Origin: Chiridota heheva
Taxonomy: Eukaryota; Echinodermata; Holothuroidea; Apodida; Chiridotidae
DNA: 64,000 bases
Direction: 5' to 3'
Assembly (NCBI GenBank): GCA_020152595.1
Contig: JAIGNY010001857.1
Span: 1,170,001 to 1,234,000, forward strand
A program made the position numbers and the translations under genes. The notes beneath the pieces were generated by a model that saw nothing but the letters and a program-made list of their open reading frames with translations, was not told the origin of the DNA and searched no databases. Of the stretch, positions 34,402-46,227 are shown piece by piece (the stretch's first letter is position 1; every line of letters begins with the position of its first letter).

Positions 34402-34606
34402 TTGTGTAATCTTATACACACAAATAGCCTTGGGCTACTTGGTTGTAGTTTGCATGGGAATGGAAGATACACAGTCATTGTTTCGAGTGGAAACACAATA
34501 CACTGAACAAGAAGCCAGGTTCGTAATTGTCATACCTAAGTTTTCAGGATTAACTCAGGTGTCGGGTGGGGTTAGGCTTAAAGAGAAACTATTCGGCATG
34601 AAGATC
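34402..34606. repeat. Dispersed repeat, copy 1
   Basis: This segment matches 51670-51866 closely in the same orientation: both have TCTTATACACACAAATA, GAAACAATACACTGAACA-like and TTTTCAGGATTAACTCAGGT. The match ends at CGGCATGA, where the 39-bp array begins in this copy. Confidence 0.85.
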
Positions 34607-36215
34607 GTATACGGCCTACACCTAAGGTCTCTTTTTTAAGATCGTATATGGCCTACACCTAAGGTCTCTTCTTTAAGAACGCATATGGCCTACACCTAAG
34701 GTATACCACCTTTAAGATCGTATATGGCCTACACCTAAGGTATACCACCTTTAAGATCGTATATGGCGTACACCTTAGGTATACCACCTTTACGATCGTA
34801 TATGGCCTACACCTAAGGTATACCACCTTTAAGATTGTATATGGCCTACACCTGAGGTATACCACCTTTAAGATCGTATATGGCCTACACCTTAGGTATA
34901 CCACCTTTACGATCGTATATGGCCTACACCTAAGGTATACCACCTTTAAGATTGTATATGGCCTACACCTGAGGTATACCACCTTTAAGATCGTATATGG
35001 CCTACACCTTAGGTATACCACCTTTACGATCGTATATGGCCTACACCTAAGGTATACCACCTTTAAGATCGTATATGGCCTACACCTAAGGTATACCACC
35101 TTTAAGATCGTATATGGCCTACACCTAAGGTCTCTTCTTTAAGATCGTATATGGCCTACACCTAAGGTCTCTTCTTTAAGATCGTATATGGCCTACACCT
35201 AAGGTATACCACCTTTAAGATCGTATATGGCCTACACCTTAGGTATACCACCTTTCCGATCGTATATGGCCTACACCTAAGGTATACCACCTTTAAGATT
35301 GTATATGTCCTACACCTAAGGTATACCACCTTTAAGATCGTATATAGCCTACACCTAAGGTATACCACTTTTAAGATCGTATATGGCCTACACCTAAGGT
35401 ATACCCCCTTTAAAATCGTATATGGCCTACACCTAAGGTATACCCCCTTTAAGATCGTATATGGCCTACACCCAAGGTATACCACCTTTAGGATCGTATA
35501 TGGCGTACACCTTAGGTATACCACCTTTACGATCGTATATGGCCTACACCTAAGGTATACCACCTTTAAGATTGTATATGGCCTACACCTGAGGTATACC
35601 ACCTTTAAGATCGTATATGGCCTACACCTTAGGTATACCACCTTTACGATCGTATATGGCCTACACCTAAGGTATACCACCTTTAAGATTGTATATGGCC
35701 TACACCTAAGGTATACCACCTTTAAGATCGTATATGGCCTACACCTAAGGTCTCTTCTTTAAGATCGTGTATGGCCTACACCTAAGGTCTCTTCTTTAAG
35801 ATCGTATATGGCCTACACCTAAGGTATACCACCTTTAAGATCGTATATGGCCTACACCTTAGGTATACCACCTTTACGAACGTATATGGCCTACACCTAA
35901 GGTATACCACCTTTAAGATCGTATATGTCCTACACCTAAGGTATACCACCTTTAAGATCGTATATAGCCTACACCTAAGGTATACCACTTTTAAGATCGT
36001 ATATGGCCTACACCTAAGGTATACCCCCTTTAAAATCGTATATGGCCTACACCTAAGGTATACCCCCTTTAAGATCGTATATGGCCTACACCCAAGGTAT
36101 ACCACCTTTAGGATCGTATATGGCCTACACCCAAGGTATACCACCTTTACGATCGTATATGGCCTACACCTAAGGTGTAATACCTTTAAAATGGTATATG
36201 GCCTACACACACCTA
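34604..36215. repeat. 39-bp minisatellite, about 41 copies, with 620-bp higher-order repeat
   Basis: The unit contains AAGATCGTATATGGCCTACA and CCTAAGGTATACCACCTTT. Short units with GGTCTCTTCTTT occur in pairs near 34628, 35131 and 35751. A run of characteristic variants (GTATATGTCC, TATATAGCC, CCACTTTTAAG, CCCCCTTT) at 35301-35490 recurs at 35921-36110, an offset of 620 bp. Minus-strand open frames of the form VVYLRCRPYTILK come from the 13-codon unit. Confidence 0.97.
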
Positions 36216-37889
36216 AGGTGTCTTGGTTGAAGGGTTGATCTAACTCAGCAAAAAGTAGATCCATAGCATGGAAGTATTGCTGCATGCTGAGCCTCGAGGA
36301 TGAACTTCAAGTGATTAGTGTGTTGATTAGATCAATTGTTTTCTTTAAAAAACTCTTGATTTGTGTCATGAAAGTTAAAAGGTCTACGGTCTCCTGAATG
36401 ACAATTAATTTTTTGTTCCAGTAATTTGATTTTCTTATAAACAAATATCATGTCTAAATAATTTTGTAAGTTTAAAGTTGGAGGGCCAAATACCCACATC
36501 TGACAAGCTCCCCTCCCCCTCACTTCCTGCGCCTATGCTTTAGTCTCTAGAAAAGATTACAGTCTGCTGTGATGTCAAGTGTGGGTGGGTATAAGAAAAC
36601 TCAAAAGTCTGTATGCTAATTCTTAGAAACCGTGCTGATGATGGCAACAAACTTAAAAGTCTATGGACAAGCAAAAAGTGTACTTTTTAACCACGTATAG
36701 AAGTGCATTAAATATTGAGATTACTAGTTTAAATTTTGAAAAATGCTTGTGTACTTTTCAAGCTATAAGTAATCAAAGTTTGAAAATCTGTTAATATATT
36801 TGAAAAAAAATGAACAGGAAAACAACTCAAAATGCTTTTGTTTTTCTTGATATTTCTTCCCTTAATTTCAGACCTCGAAAATGTTCAAAATGCCTTCTCC
36901 AGCTTGAGAGGTTGTTGGGGCTTTGTTAAAACCAAAATAATCTGTCATTATAATTATCTTGCTTTTTACGAAGTGAAATGGCAGAGGGTTAAAAACCCAT
37001 GTGGATTTACAATTGAAAATGGAGACCATGTCCCATTCATACATCGCAAGAGTGTAATACAAAAAACTTGCATATTTGCACACAAATTTTCAAGCAGCTG
37101 TAAATGACTTAAGTTTTAACCGATTTAAAAAAATTGTTTTGATTCCTTCATATTTTTTAATGGATTTTAAATCAATACCAGTACATAATATTTAAGCGAA
37201 TTTGGAATTTTTCAATTAGGCCTTCTACCCAGAATTTTGAACCTTTAAGAAGTAAGATTTGTGAGCTTACATTTCATTCTTTAAGCCCTTACTCTGCTAT
37301 GAAACACATTTCATTATAACCAATAGCAGGATGTTACTTTTGGACAAAAATCTGGAAAGTTTGAAGCCCTGTCAGGATTTTTGAGGCCAGCAGGATTTTT
37401 AAGCCTACAATTCATTTTTCAAGTCCTAACTGCTATAGAACTTTTCATTAAAACTAAAACCACTTAACAGCAGTTATGCTAGCATATAGGAATGCATGTG
37501 TGTCAACAGACCTGTATGGGGAAGGGGTAAGGGGTGGACTTTCTGTAGTTCGCTATATACATTAGTTAAGTTGGCATATAAAAATGCATGTTTGTCACCA
37601 GGTCCATAGCCAACATGGGAGGGGGGATGCCCTTGCAAAAAACATTTCCCCCCGTTAAGTGCTTGTGCCCCCCTCCCCTGAAAATTCCTGTCTACAGGCC
37701 TGTCTACAACCAGATGTGACGTGAAACTGTAAAATATGAACATTGCAATTTGATAAAGTGTAGATTCCCTCTTTAGATATTCAAAAACAGTTTATCAATT
37801 GGCAACTTTGCTTTAAACGTCTGTCTTGTTTGGTACTCTAAACCTTAAGTTTATATTAGACCAACTTGATAGCAGATTTACTATACCTC
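36216..37889. other. Non-coding stretch with small duplications
   Basis: AGCATATAGGAATGCATG (near 37480) and GGCATATAAAAATGCATG (near 37573) mark an old duplication of about 95 bp. No gene recognised. Confidence 0.4.
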
Positions 37890-38400
37890 AAAGCCCTAGT
37901 AAGGGTCCAGTGGGTAAAGTCTTGTAAAGCTCTGCAGATTTCTTATTTTTGATGTCCAACAACAGCTTAAAATCAAACACAGAAGTTCAGAAAATAAACT
38001 GATGGGAAAGAAGACAATTTTATATTCTATGCTAAAATCCAAATCAAATAAGCATTTGCAGAAGACAATTTTAAATTCTATAATGTTAAAATCCAAATCA
38101 GCTAGGCATTTGCAGATAAGCCCTTCGGATAAGCAGGTAAAAAAAAAATTCTTAGATCGGTCTCAGATCATTTGGGTTTACTTTTTTTTGAACAGGCAGA
38201 CCAGGTGGGAAAACAAAATTATCTTGAAAATTCAGGCTTTATAGTGGGGTCAGGGGCAAAGCCCTGGAAGCTCTGAAGATGTTTTGCTTTTGATGCCCTA
38301 AGATGGCTTAAAATCAAACACAGAAGTTGACAATTAAATTGATGAAAACAATCAAATGTTAAATTCTAATGTTGAAATCCAACTCTGATAAGCATTTGCA
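37890..38400. repeat. Diverged repeat, GCTCTGAAGAT family, about two units
   Basis: Units include a GGGTCCAGTGGG or GGGTCAGGGGCAAAGCCC start, then GAAGCTCTGAAGAT, GATGCCCTAAGATGGCTTAA and GACAATTTTAAATTC. The same family occurs at 60830-61580 and inverted at 62240-62540. Confidence 0.6.
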
Positions 38401-39235
38401 AATTTGGGTTGCCATTTATACACAAGTACAGAAGATTTGGGCAAAATATTATTGGATATTTGAGTCAAAAAGCTCTGAAATGGTCACAAAAACATGGTAA
38501 TTAAAGGGGAAAAAAATGTCATCTGCATATATACATATGCTGGTAGTTTAATTGCTGCCAATTTGTTTGCAAAAATTTAATGAAAATTTGTTAAAAATTT
38601 GCAGGAAAAGGAGAATTATATTCAATCAAAACACTCTTTTTCTCTCTTCAAAATGTTAGACCCATAACCTATAGACCGGCGATTCTTAATAGGCGGCCCG
38701 CGGGCCAGATTTGTCCTGCCAGACAATCCAATCTGGCCCCGAACAGTAGTCTTTTGGGAAAAATATATACCATACCAATCAATCCAAAAGAGATCGGTAA
38801 AAATTGCAAAATACTCATTTACTTTGGGTTTTTCCTAGGCAGATCAGTGCACTAAAACATCTCAGCCTATCAAATAAAATTTATCTTTAGTGCCAAGATA
38901 AATTAGGCACACCTGCGGCTTGTCCAGTGGCGTCCCTAAGGGAAGATTCCATGTTTTTAATGCCCCAAAATCATGACTTGAAATGATAGATACATTTTCA
39001 TACAATATCCATATAGTAACCATGCATGGAACCCCTGAAAATTTCTGGAATACATTTTGCAATAAATGGTGAAATCTGAAAGTAAAATTTCAAATGAAAC
39101 TTCATCAAAGAAAATTATTGAAACATTGACCAAAATATAGTTTTCTTTTATTGCTGTAAAAATTAGAACAAGCAACAATACCTATTTATGTGTGACTTGA
39201 GGATGGTAAGAAACCAGAAAACCAACAGCTTTTGT
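38401..39235. other. Non-coding stretch with a possible hAT terminus
   Basis: The 12-bp palindrome GGCCCGCGGGCC at 38695-38706, in the context GATTCTTAATAGGCGGCCCG, resembles the termini of some hAT elements. No partner end was located. Confidence 0.35.
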
Positions 39236-40675
39236 GGTTCTGATGCCTCCTCTTTTTTTAGAGCAGTGTAATATGATTTCATAGCAGTATGTATGAATGT
39301 ACAGTATAACTATTTAGACATATGAGTTGATTGATGGTGGTCTAGATCAAATGGTTTTTATCTGAAATTAATTGGCAGGTGTAATAGGTTTGTGTGGGAA
39401 ATTTACAACTTTGATGTGGCCTAAAGGTTGCTGGCCAGATGTTATTCCTGCCAATGTTTACATTTAGATATCAAATTTTGGAATTTCTTTTTATATGTGT
39501 GGAGAGGGCAGTGTTGCCCTAAGGCAAGCAAGGAGAATTTTTGGTCTTTAAAAATGTGTTGGATTTGTGTGAATGGAGCTCGGCGCCTGTACATGGCTGC
39601 TAGTAAAGGGGAATAGTGATTTCTAAGGAGTGAGAACGTTTTCAGGAATGTTAATGACCAATGACCAGGGAGTATGTTAATTTGTCTGTGTGACATCATA
39701 GGTGTTTCAAATTTACTGCTAGCTTTTCCTATATGGAGAAACTCTAAAATTTCTGTAACTTGTAAACCAAAAATATCAATGAATTGATTTCAATTTGTTT
39801 CACTTTTTATTCTCTTGTCACATATGATTATTTAAATATTCCTTTCAATTTTTTCAGATAAGGGAAAATGTTCTTAGATCTGCTTCTATTGGTCATCATT
39901 AGTTAGCAAAGATATTATCTATAGATTAAATATTTCATTAATTTTTGACCAAATATCAGATTAATTTATGAACAGAATCTTGTAAGAACAAGCATTATCA
40001 TAGCAATTTCACATCAAGCTCCGCCCACTATGCAGATTAATGATATGAGACCTGCTAACATCGTAGACATGTGCACAATACCTAATTACAGTAGCATAGC
40101 AAGTATTACATAAAACTGTCTAACGACTGCTTACTAATCACTTAATCATTATTTCTATAATAAGCCCCACCCACTCATTAATATGCAGGATATCATCACC
40201 AAAAACCTTAGGCTTCTTGTACTACATATAAGAATCATGTGTACTAATTATGACATGTCTGCAGTGTACGGTTCATGATATATTGTGAGAATAAGCATTT
40301 CATACCTATTTCACATCAAGCTCCGCCCACTATGCATAATAATGATATGAGATCTGCAAACGTAGACATGTGCACAATACCTTATAAGAGTAGCATAGTA
40401 AGCATTACATAAAATTGACAAATGGTTGCTAAATTATCACAATTTCAAGAATTTTAAATTTAGACCCTCTCACTCATTAGTATGCATGATATCATCACAA
40501 AAAAAAGTTTTTGTACTCCATATAAGTATCCTGTGTACTAGATATGACAAGTCTGCAGTGTAAAGTTCATGAGATATCGTGAGAATAAGCTAGCCGTCAC
40601 TTACCCACACACATACATGTTTGCATACATGCCAAAGTAACTAAAAAGGTTCCTGATGCCGTTGGCATCGGAACC
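39236..40675 (+). repeat. Dispersed hairpin-ended repeat, longest copy
   Basis: The left end GGTTCTGATGCC (39236) is inverted in the right end GGCATCGGAACC (40664-40675). The right end is also a hairpin: GGTTCCTGATGCC, 3-nt loop, GGCATCGGAACC. The interior has a tandem duplication of about 305 bp: CATCAAGCTCCGCCCACTAT at 40012 and again at 40314. CCCACCCACTCATTAATATGC is an interior half-motif. No coding sequence. Treating it as one element is inference. Confidence 0.6.
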
Positions 40676-42397
40676 AAAAAAGGAAGGAAAATGTTTTAAA
40701 TCAAGTCATCTGTGAAATTCTATGTTTTTTCATTTGATTTGAGGGGACACATCAAATTTTGGGGGAATGTGCCCCCATGATCTTCACTTAGCGATGCCAC
40801 TACCTCCACACCCCAGTATTTACACACCCTGCTGAGAAGCAATGATGAAGGGGGAACACTAACAATTGTCATAAATAAAGAAATAGTTTTTGCCCATGAA
40901 AATCTCCATTCTGTCTCAGAGCTATCATTCGTGTATTTTATCACCATGATTCAATTTCTGATAATGCGGTTAGAGTTGTTAGTACACAAGAAACTCTACT
41001 AGGAGCCCCTCCATGGACCCCATGCTGGCATGTGATTTGGTATCATCTTGGTAATTCTCGCTCTTAAGTAATTTTCTTCGATTCTCAGGTGTTGATGTTA
41101 AAGTGATACAAAGATTATCAGCAATGTTGCCTTACTTCAACAGCAGCATGAAAATATGATAACTGAAAACATCATCAATTTCATGACTGGTTCCTCAGAG
41201 ATGGTTTATGGGAAAAGGGGGAATTTGCACACCCTCTTGCCCCCATAATCAAAATCCAGGAACCAATACTTCCATTGTCTAGAAAAATTGGCCAGGGCTA
41301 ACTCGTTGGGACCCTATGCAGTTACCATGGTAACTGCCTAGGGACAAAGCCATGTCACAATCAAACCAATGTGGCTCATGACCAGTGGCATAGTCAGGGC
41401 CACAATTTTATTATGCCACAGAATCACCTACATGCCCAAAAGTTTCTCTATATACAGCTTTCCGTACCCGACACCCGACTTTTCATATAAAAAGTCTGGT
41501 ATAACGATACCCCAACCCAACTTCTGATATCCCATGCTTGTTTACACTCACCACAAAGAGCCCCTACAGCAGAGCGCTGTAAAAGGTGCCTTCGGGCTAT
41601 TCCATTATCATTGTACCATGCATTGCACGTAATCAGTTGTCATAGTGTGCACATGGATTGGGTTGCATACTGGTCTGGCAAGCAGGTGGCTTGTGCGGTG
41701 TAGTGTAAAATTGGCAGTCTGGATGCTTCAGTCAATTTTGACTAATCCCCGTATAGAGAGGAATTTCTTCATGTATGGGCCAATGTGACCTAAGAGACAG
41801 TCTGACCTACCGGACAAAGGGTATATACATTGAAGTAAACAGTTAGTCACTGAGTTGTGGACAATATATGGCCTGTTGAATGATTCTTCTGCTACAAGGT
41901 TTCACCCCCTCCCCTCCCTTTCCATACCATGTGCATACCCCCATGCTGGCTACGGCCTGCTCTTCTAAACTAAAATTTTTGTCCCAACTACTGACCAAAC
42001 AGACTTTGGAGAAAATGAAATTGGAAACTAACTTTAACTTGAATTTTAATTTAGCTCTATGCTTATAGAACCAGCCCAATACTAAGATTGGTCTAACAAC
42101 AACAGTCACTAATGCTCTAACATATGATAATCTTTCATTCAATACCATTAGTCCACATCCATATCGCTATGTTAGCATTAGATAATCCACAAAATTACCT
42201 CAAACAAGACGAGCACACAGCATTTAATAGTGGTACAAACACATCAAAGAATTCCGCCACACTTGAAGAAAGTTATCTGTTAGCACAAAGATTACTGATA
42301 AGATTTGCAGTGGAAAAAATGTTGAGAGAAATTTGACAAGGATTTGAGCTGTTGGGTTAATTGCTTGTTTCTTGATCCAGACTCGATGTCAGTGCCC
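40676..42397. other. Non-coding stretch with isolated hAT-like ends
   Basis: GATGCCACTACC near 40794 and CAGTGGCATAGTCAGGGCC near 41383 look like solitary hAT-like termini. No gene recognised. Confidence 0.4.
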
Positions 42398-42790
42398 AGG
42401 GGCCCGGTGCCCAGTGCACAGGCCTGGTGCCCCGGGGGCCTGGTGCCCAGGCCTGGTGCCCGGGGCCTGGTGCCCAGGCCCCGTGCCCAGGCCCCGTGCC
42501 CAGGCCCGGTGCCCAGGCCCGGTGCCCAGGCCCGGTGCCCTGGCCCGGTGCCCTGGCCCGGTGCCCAGGCCCGGTGCCCAGGCCCGGTGCCCAGGCCCGG
42601 GACCAGGCCCGGTGCCCAGGCCCGGTGCCCAGGACCGGTGCCCAGGCCCTGTGCCCAGGCCCGGTGCCCAGGCCCGGTGCCCAGGTCCGGTGCCCAGGCC
42701 CTGTGCCCAGGCCCGGTGCCCAGGCCCTGTGCCCAGGCCCTGTGCCCAGGCCCTGTGCCCAGGCCCTGTGCCCAGGCCCGGTGCCCAGGG
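42398..42790. repeat. GC-rich 13-bp minisatellite, about 30 copies
   Basis: The unit is GTGCCCAGGCCCG with variants ending CCCT or CCCC. It is sharply GC-rich in an AT-rich setting. The minus strand has regularly spaced GGG tracts. The two strands give open frames with AQARCPGPVPRPG-like repeats (13 residues per three units), not taken as coding. Confidence 0.96.
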
Positions 42791-43302
42791 CATGATTAAT
42801 TATGATCACACTCCATGTACTGTGTTAAGACAGGAAAAGGCTTTTCAACACAACAATTGGGGATAATCTTTTTTCCATACAAACAGGCACAAAATGGAAG
42901 GCATTATTTTCGTTTACAGCATTATATTTTATGACAGGATTTGCAACAAATTTTGGAGTACCTAATTTGTTCTTCACTCATTTTTCACAACACATAAAAA
43001 AATGAATATGTGAATTAATCTGGAATTAAATGTTCAAAATATCACGGATACATGTGGTTGCTCACAAGTTGCCTGTGCGTTCCCTGTTTTGCCTGTGCTT
43101 TCATCATCACTTCTCATAAGCTTTTTAAACTATCTGAATGGAATACCATGCAATCATTTCTTCCATAGTTCCTTGTATCCTAATTGTAGTCAGTACTGCT
43201 AATGGAATTTCGCAAAATGAAAATGAAAAATAATGAAAAAGATTATAATCTTTACATTCATGATAAGCTTTTTGATGGATAACATGCAAATAAACAAACT
43301 CA
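42791..43302. other. Non-coding stretch
   Basis: Nothing recognised. Confidence 0.4.
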
Positions 43303-43550
43303 AGTTTTTTAGCAGTATGTGCCACTACATGCCATAAGTAGTGTATTTTAAGTTTTTATCAGTACGTGCCACTACGTGCCATATTTGTAAGTTTTTATCA
43401 GTACGTGATACTACGTGCCATAAGTAGTAGTATTTTGTAAATTTTATTAGTACATGCCTTAAGTAGTAGTATTTTAAAAGTTTTCATCAGTAAGTGCCAC
43501 TACGTGCCATAAGTAGTAGTATTTTGTAAATTTGTATCAGTATTTTTGCA
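43303..43550. repeat. Irregular tandem repeat, about five units of 39-60 bp
   Basis: Units contain TTTTTATCAGTACGTGCCAC and TACGTGCCATAAGTAGTAG with variable deletions, so the period is not constant. Confidence 0.8.
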
Positions 43551-44097
43551 TGCCATCCAGAACTTTATAAACTAGTCACAGATGTTCTATAAACTGCATT
43601 CCACTAGTGCAAGGACTGTTAAGGTGCCGTTAAGCCCAAACAAACAAAAAAGTAATGCTGTAGCTTGTTGTCAAGAAATTCTATAATATAATTTTTGTTG
43701 TTAAATCAATATTTGTGTCCTTTTCATCCTATTCCTTGTTATGCTTTAATTAAGCTTGGTACTTTATGTAGCTGCTAAAAAATAGCTTTTTCGTTTTCTT
43801 TTCTTAAAGCTACTTTTGTTGTTCTGCACTTGCATGTGTCCATATTAATATTTCAATTTTATCAGAATATTTCTGGAACTAGTTCACAATTCTTAATTTG
43901 TAATGTTTTCATATATCAATTAACACTGATTTTTTTTCTGAAAATGCATTAGGATTAAGGATCATTCAAAAACAAAGCTCGACTAATTCAGACACCATTG
44001 CAGGACAAGAAAAACTGGTCAGCAACACTCGATTTTATTATAGTTATGTGACTAACAAAACTAATCGTGGAACCTACCATGACTAAAACAAATTGGT
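43551..44097. other. Non-coding stretch
   Basis: Nothing recognised. Confidence 0.4.
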
Positions 44098-44701
44098 CAA
44101 TTTTTGAGAATTTGTCTTCAATTTTCAGAAAAATTCCTTTTATTTTTTTGAAAATTCCTTCATTTAAAAAAAATTTGCTCTAAATTTCCTGCAAATTCCA
44201 TCATTTTTCTGAAATTTTTGTCAATTTACTTGCAATTTCCTTGATTTGGAGAAACTTCTTCAATGTTTCAAAAATTATCTTCAATTTTTGAGAAATTTCC
44301 CACAATTTCCTAAAATTTCCTTCATTTTCATAAAATTTTCTTTAAATTTCGTGAAGTTTTCTTCAGTTTTATAAAATTTCCTTTATTTTAGTAAAAGTTG
44401 CTTTGATTTTCAGAAAACTTTCTTCAATATTTGAAAAGTTCTCTTGAATTTTGCAGAAATTTCTTTCAATTTTCGTCAAATTTCCTTCACTTTCATAAAA
44501 AAATTCCTTCAATTTCGGTGCAATTTCCTTGATTTGGGGAAATTTTCTCCTATTTTTAAAAGGTTTTCTTCAATTTACAGGAAATTTCCCTCAATTTTCA
44601 ATCAATAACCTTCATTTTTGCACAATTTGCTTCAATTTTCGTGCACTTTTGGTTTATTTCAGTTACTTGCCCCACCAATATGAAAATCCTGGCCATGCCA
44701 C
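44098..44701. repeat. Degenerate AT-rich short-period repeat ending in a hAT-like terminus
   Basis: About 30 diverged motifs of the form TTTTCAGAAATTTCCTTCA with period about 18-20 bp fill 44098-44660. The right end CCTGGCCATGCCACTG is a hAT-like terminus. No left terminus was identified. Confidence 0.55.
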
Positions 44702-44711
44702 TGACTGTACC

Positions 44712-45019
44712 TACTATAGGTGAACGTTCTCTTTAATCTGCAGCCCCCAAACTCTGGAACATTCTCCCAATTTACATTAGAAATGCCCCTACTTTAGATA
44801 TTTTTAAGAGCGTATTGAAAACACACCTTTTCATGAGTTACCCTCATTGGACCTTGTAACTTTATCCTGCTTGTATCTTTTTAAGTATAGTTTTTTGTTC
44901 TCTTACTATTTGTATCTTAAGGTTCTCTCATGTTATATTTGTTTATGTAAAGCGCATTGAAACCGTTTGGTATACTGCGCTATATAAAAATGTATCATTA
45001 TTATTATTATTATCATTAT
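44712..45019 (+). pseudogene. L2/CR1-like LINE 3' end with (ATT)n tail
   Basis: The plus strand encodes GERSL, a stop, then SAAPKLWNILPIYIRNAPTL and DIFKSVLKTHLF, with a stop after PHWTL. This is the C-terminal tail found in L2/CR1-like reverse transcriptases (A-P-x-L-W-N-x-L-P, then K-x-x-L-K-T-H-L-F). The 3' UTR carries AAAGCGCATTGAAACC and GCGCTATATAAAAATG followed by an ATT microsatellite (about 44996-45019), the usual 3' end of this LINE group. Only about 140 bp of ORF remains: a strongly 5'-truncated copy with one internal stop. It abuts the hAT-like terminus at 44701. Confidence 0.88.
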
Positions 45020-45177
45020 ACTCCTGGTATACATGTACACTACACAAGGAAGGAAACAGTGTAATTGCTCAAACAAAAAACATCAAACCTCTTTAAACAA
45101 ACATCTTGAACATCAACATCCAAGTCTAAAAGAAAATCCTAGCAATCTTTCTTTTGAGAACCAGTGTCTGGAAACTA
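45020..45177. other. Short non-coding spacer
   Basis: Nothing recognised. Confidence 0.4.
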
Positions 45178-45859
45178 GACACTCAGTGTCCCTGACACTC
45201 AATGTCCCTGACACTCAGAGACCCTGACACCCAGGTGTCCCTGACACTCAATGTCCCTGACACTCAATATCCCTGACACTCAATGTCCCTGACACTCAAT
45301 GTCCCTGACACTCAATGTCCCTGACACTCAATGTCCCTGACACTCGGTGTCCCTGACACTCGGTGTCCCTGACACTCGGTGTCCCTGACACTCAATGTCC
45401 CTGACACTCGGTGTCCCTGACACTCGGTGTCCCTGACACTCAATGTCCCTGCCACTCGAGGTCCCTGACACTCAATATCCCTGACACTCAATGTCCCTGA
45501 CACTCGGGGTCCCTGACACTCAATGTCCCTGACACTCAATGTCCCTGACACTCAATGTCCCTGACACATAATGTCCCTGACACATAATGTCCCTGACACT
45601 CAATGTCCCTGACACTCAATGTCCCTGACACTCAATGTCCCTGACACTCAATGTCCCTGACACTCAATGTCCCTGACACTCAATGTCCCTGACACTCAAT
45701 GTCCCTGACACTCAATGTCCCTGACACTCAATGTCCCTGACACTCAATGTCCCTGACACTCAATGTCCCTGACACTCAATGTCCCTGACACTCAATGTCC
45801 CTGACACTCAATGTCCCTGACACTCAATGTCCCTGACACTCAATGTCCCTGACACTCAA
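45178..45859. repeat. 16-bp minisatellite, about 42 copies
   Basis: The unit is CCCTGACACTCAATGT. Variants with CGGTGT, CGAGGT or ACATAATGT cluster in the first two thirds; the last 250 bp is uniform. Confidence 0.97.
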
Positions 45860-46227
45860 CTTATAATATCTAAGGGCAGCACACATACTGGTGTTTCCAT
45901 CATTCATTTATTAAGAAACATTTCACATAATCTATCTAAAATCATCATAAAAAGTATCAAAAGAAATGTAGGAATAAATAGACGACCTGCACAAGCACTT
46001 ACCTTGTTTTATTCCAAAAGAAAAATTGAAAAGGATGAAAACCTTGTTTGCCTTTCTACATCAAGGATCATTTATGCAACGCAAGAAGATGGAAACATAC
46101 AAATTTGAACAACATTCCAGGGAAATGAAAGTCACATCATGCATCTACATTGCAACCATTCTAAGAGAAATCTTTTAAGCGTGATGGCAGTATTTATGAA
46201 TATAAGTAAAATAATCAAAACTAAAAT
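45860..46227. other. Non-coding stretch
   Basis: An open plus frame runs out of the array to 46108, but has no recognisable motif. Confidence 0.4.
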
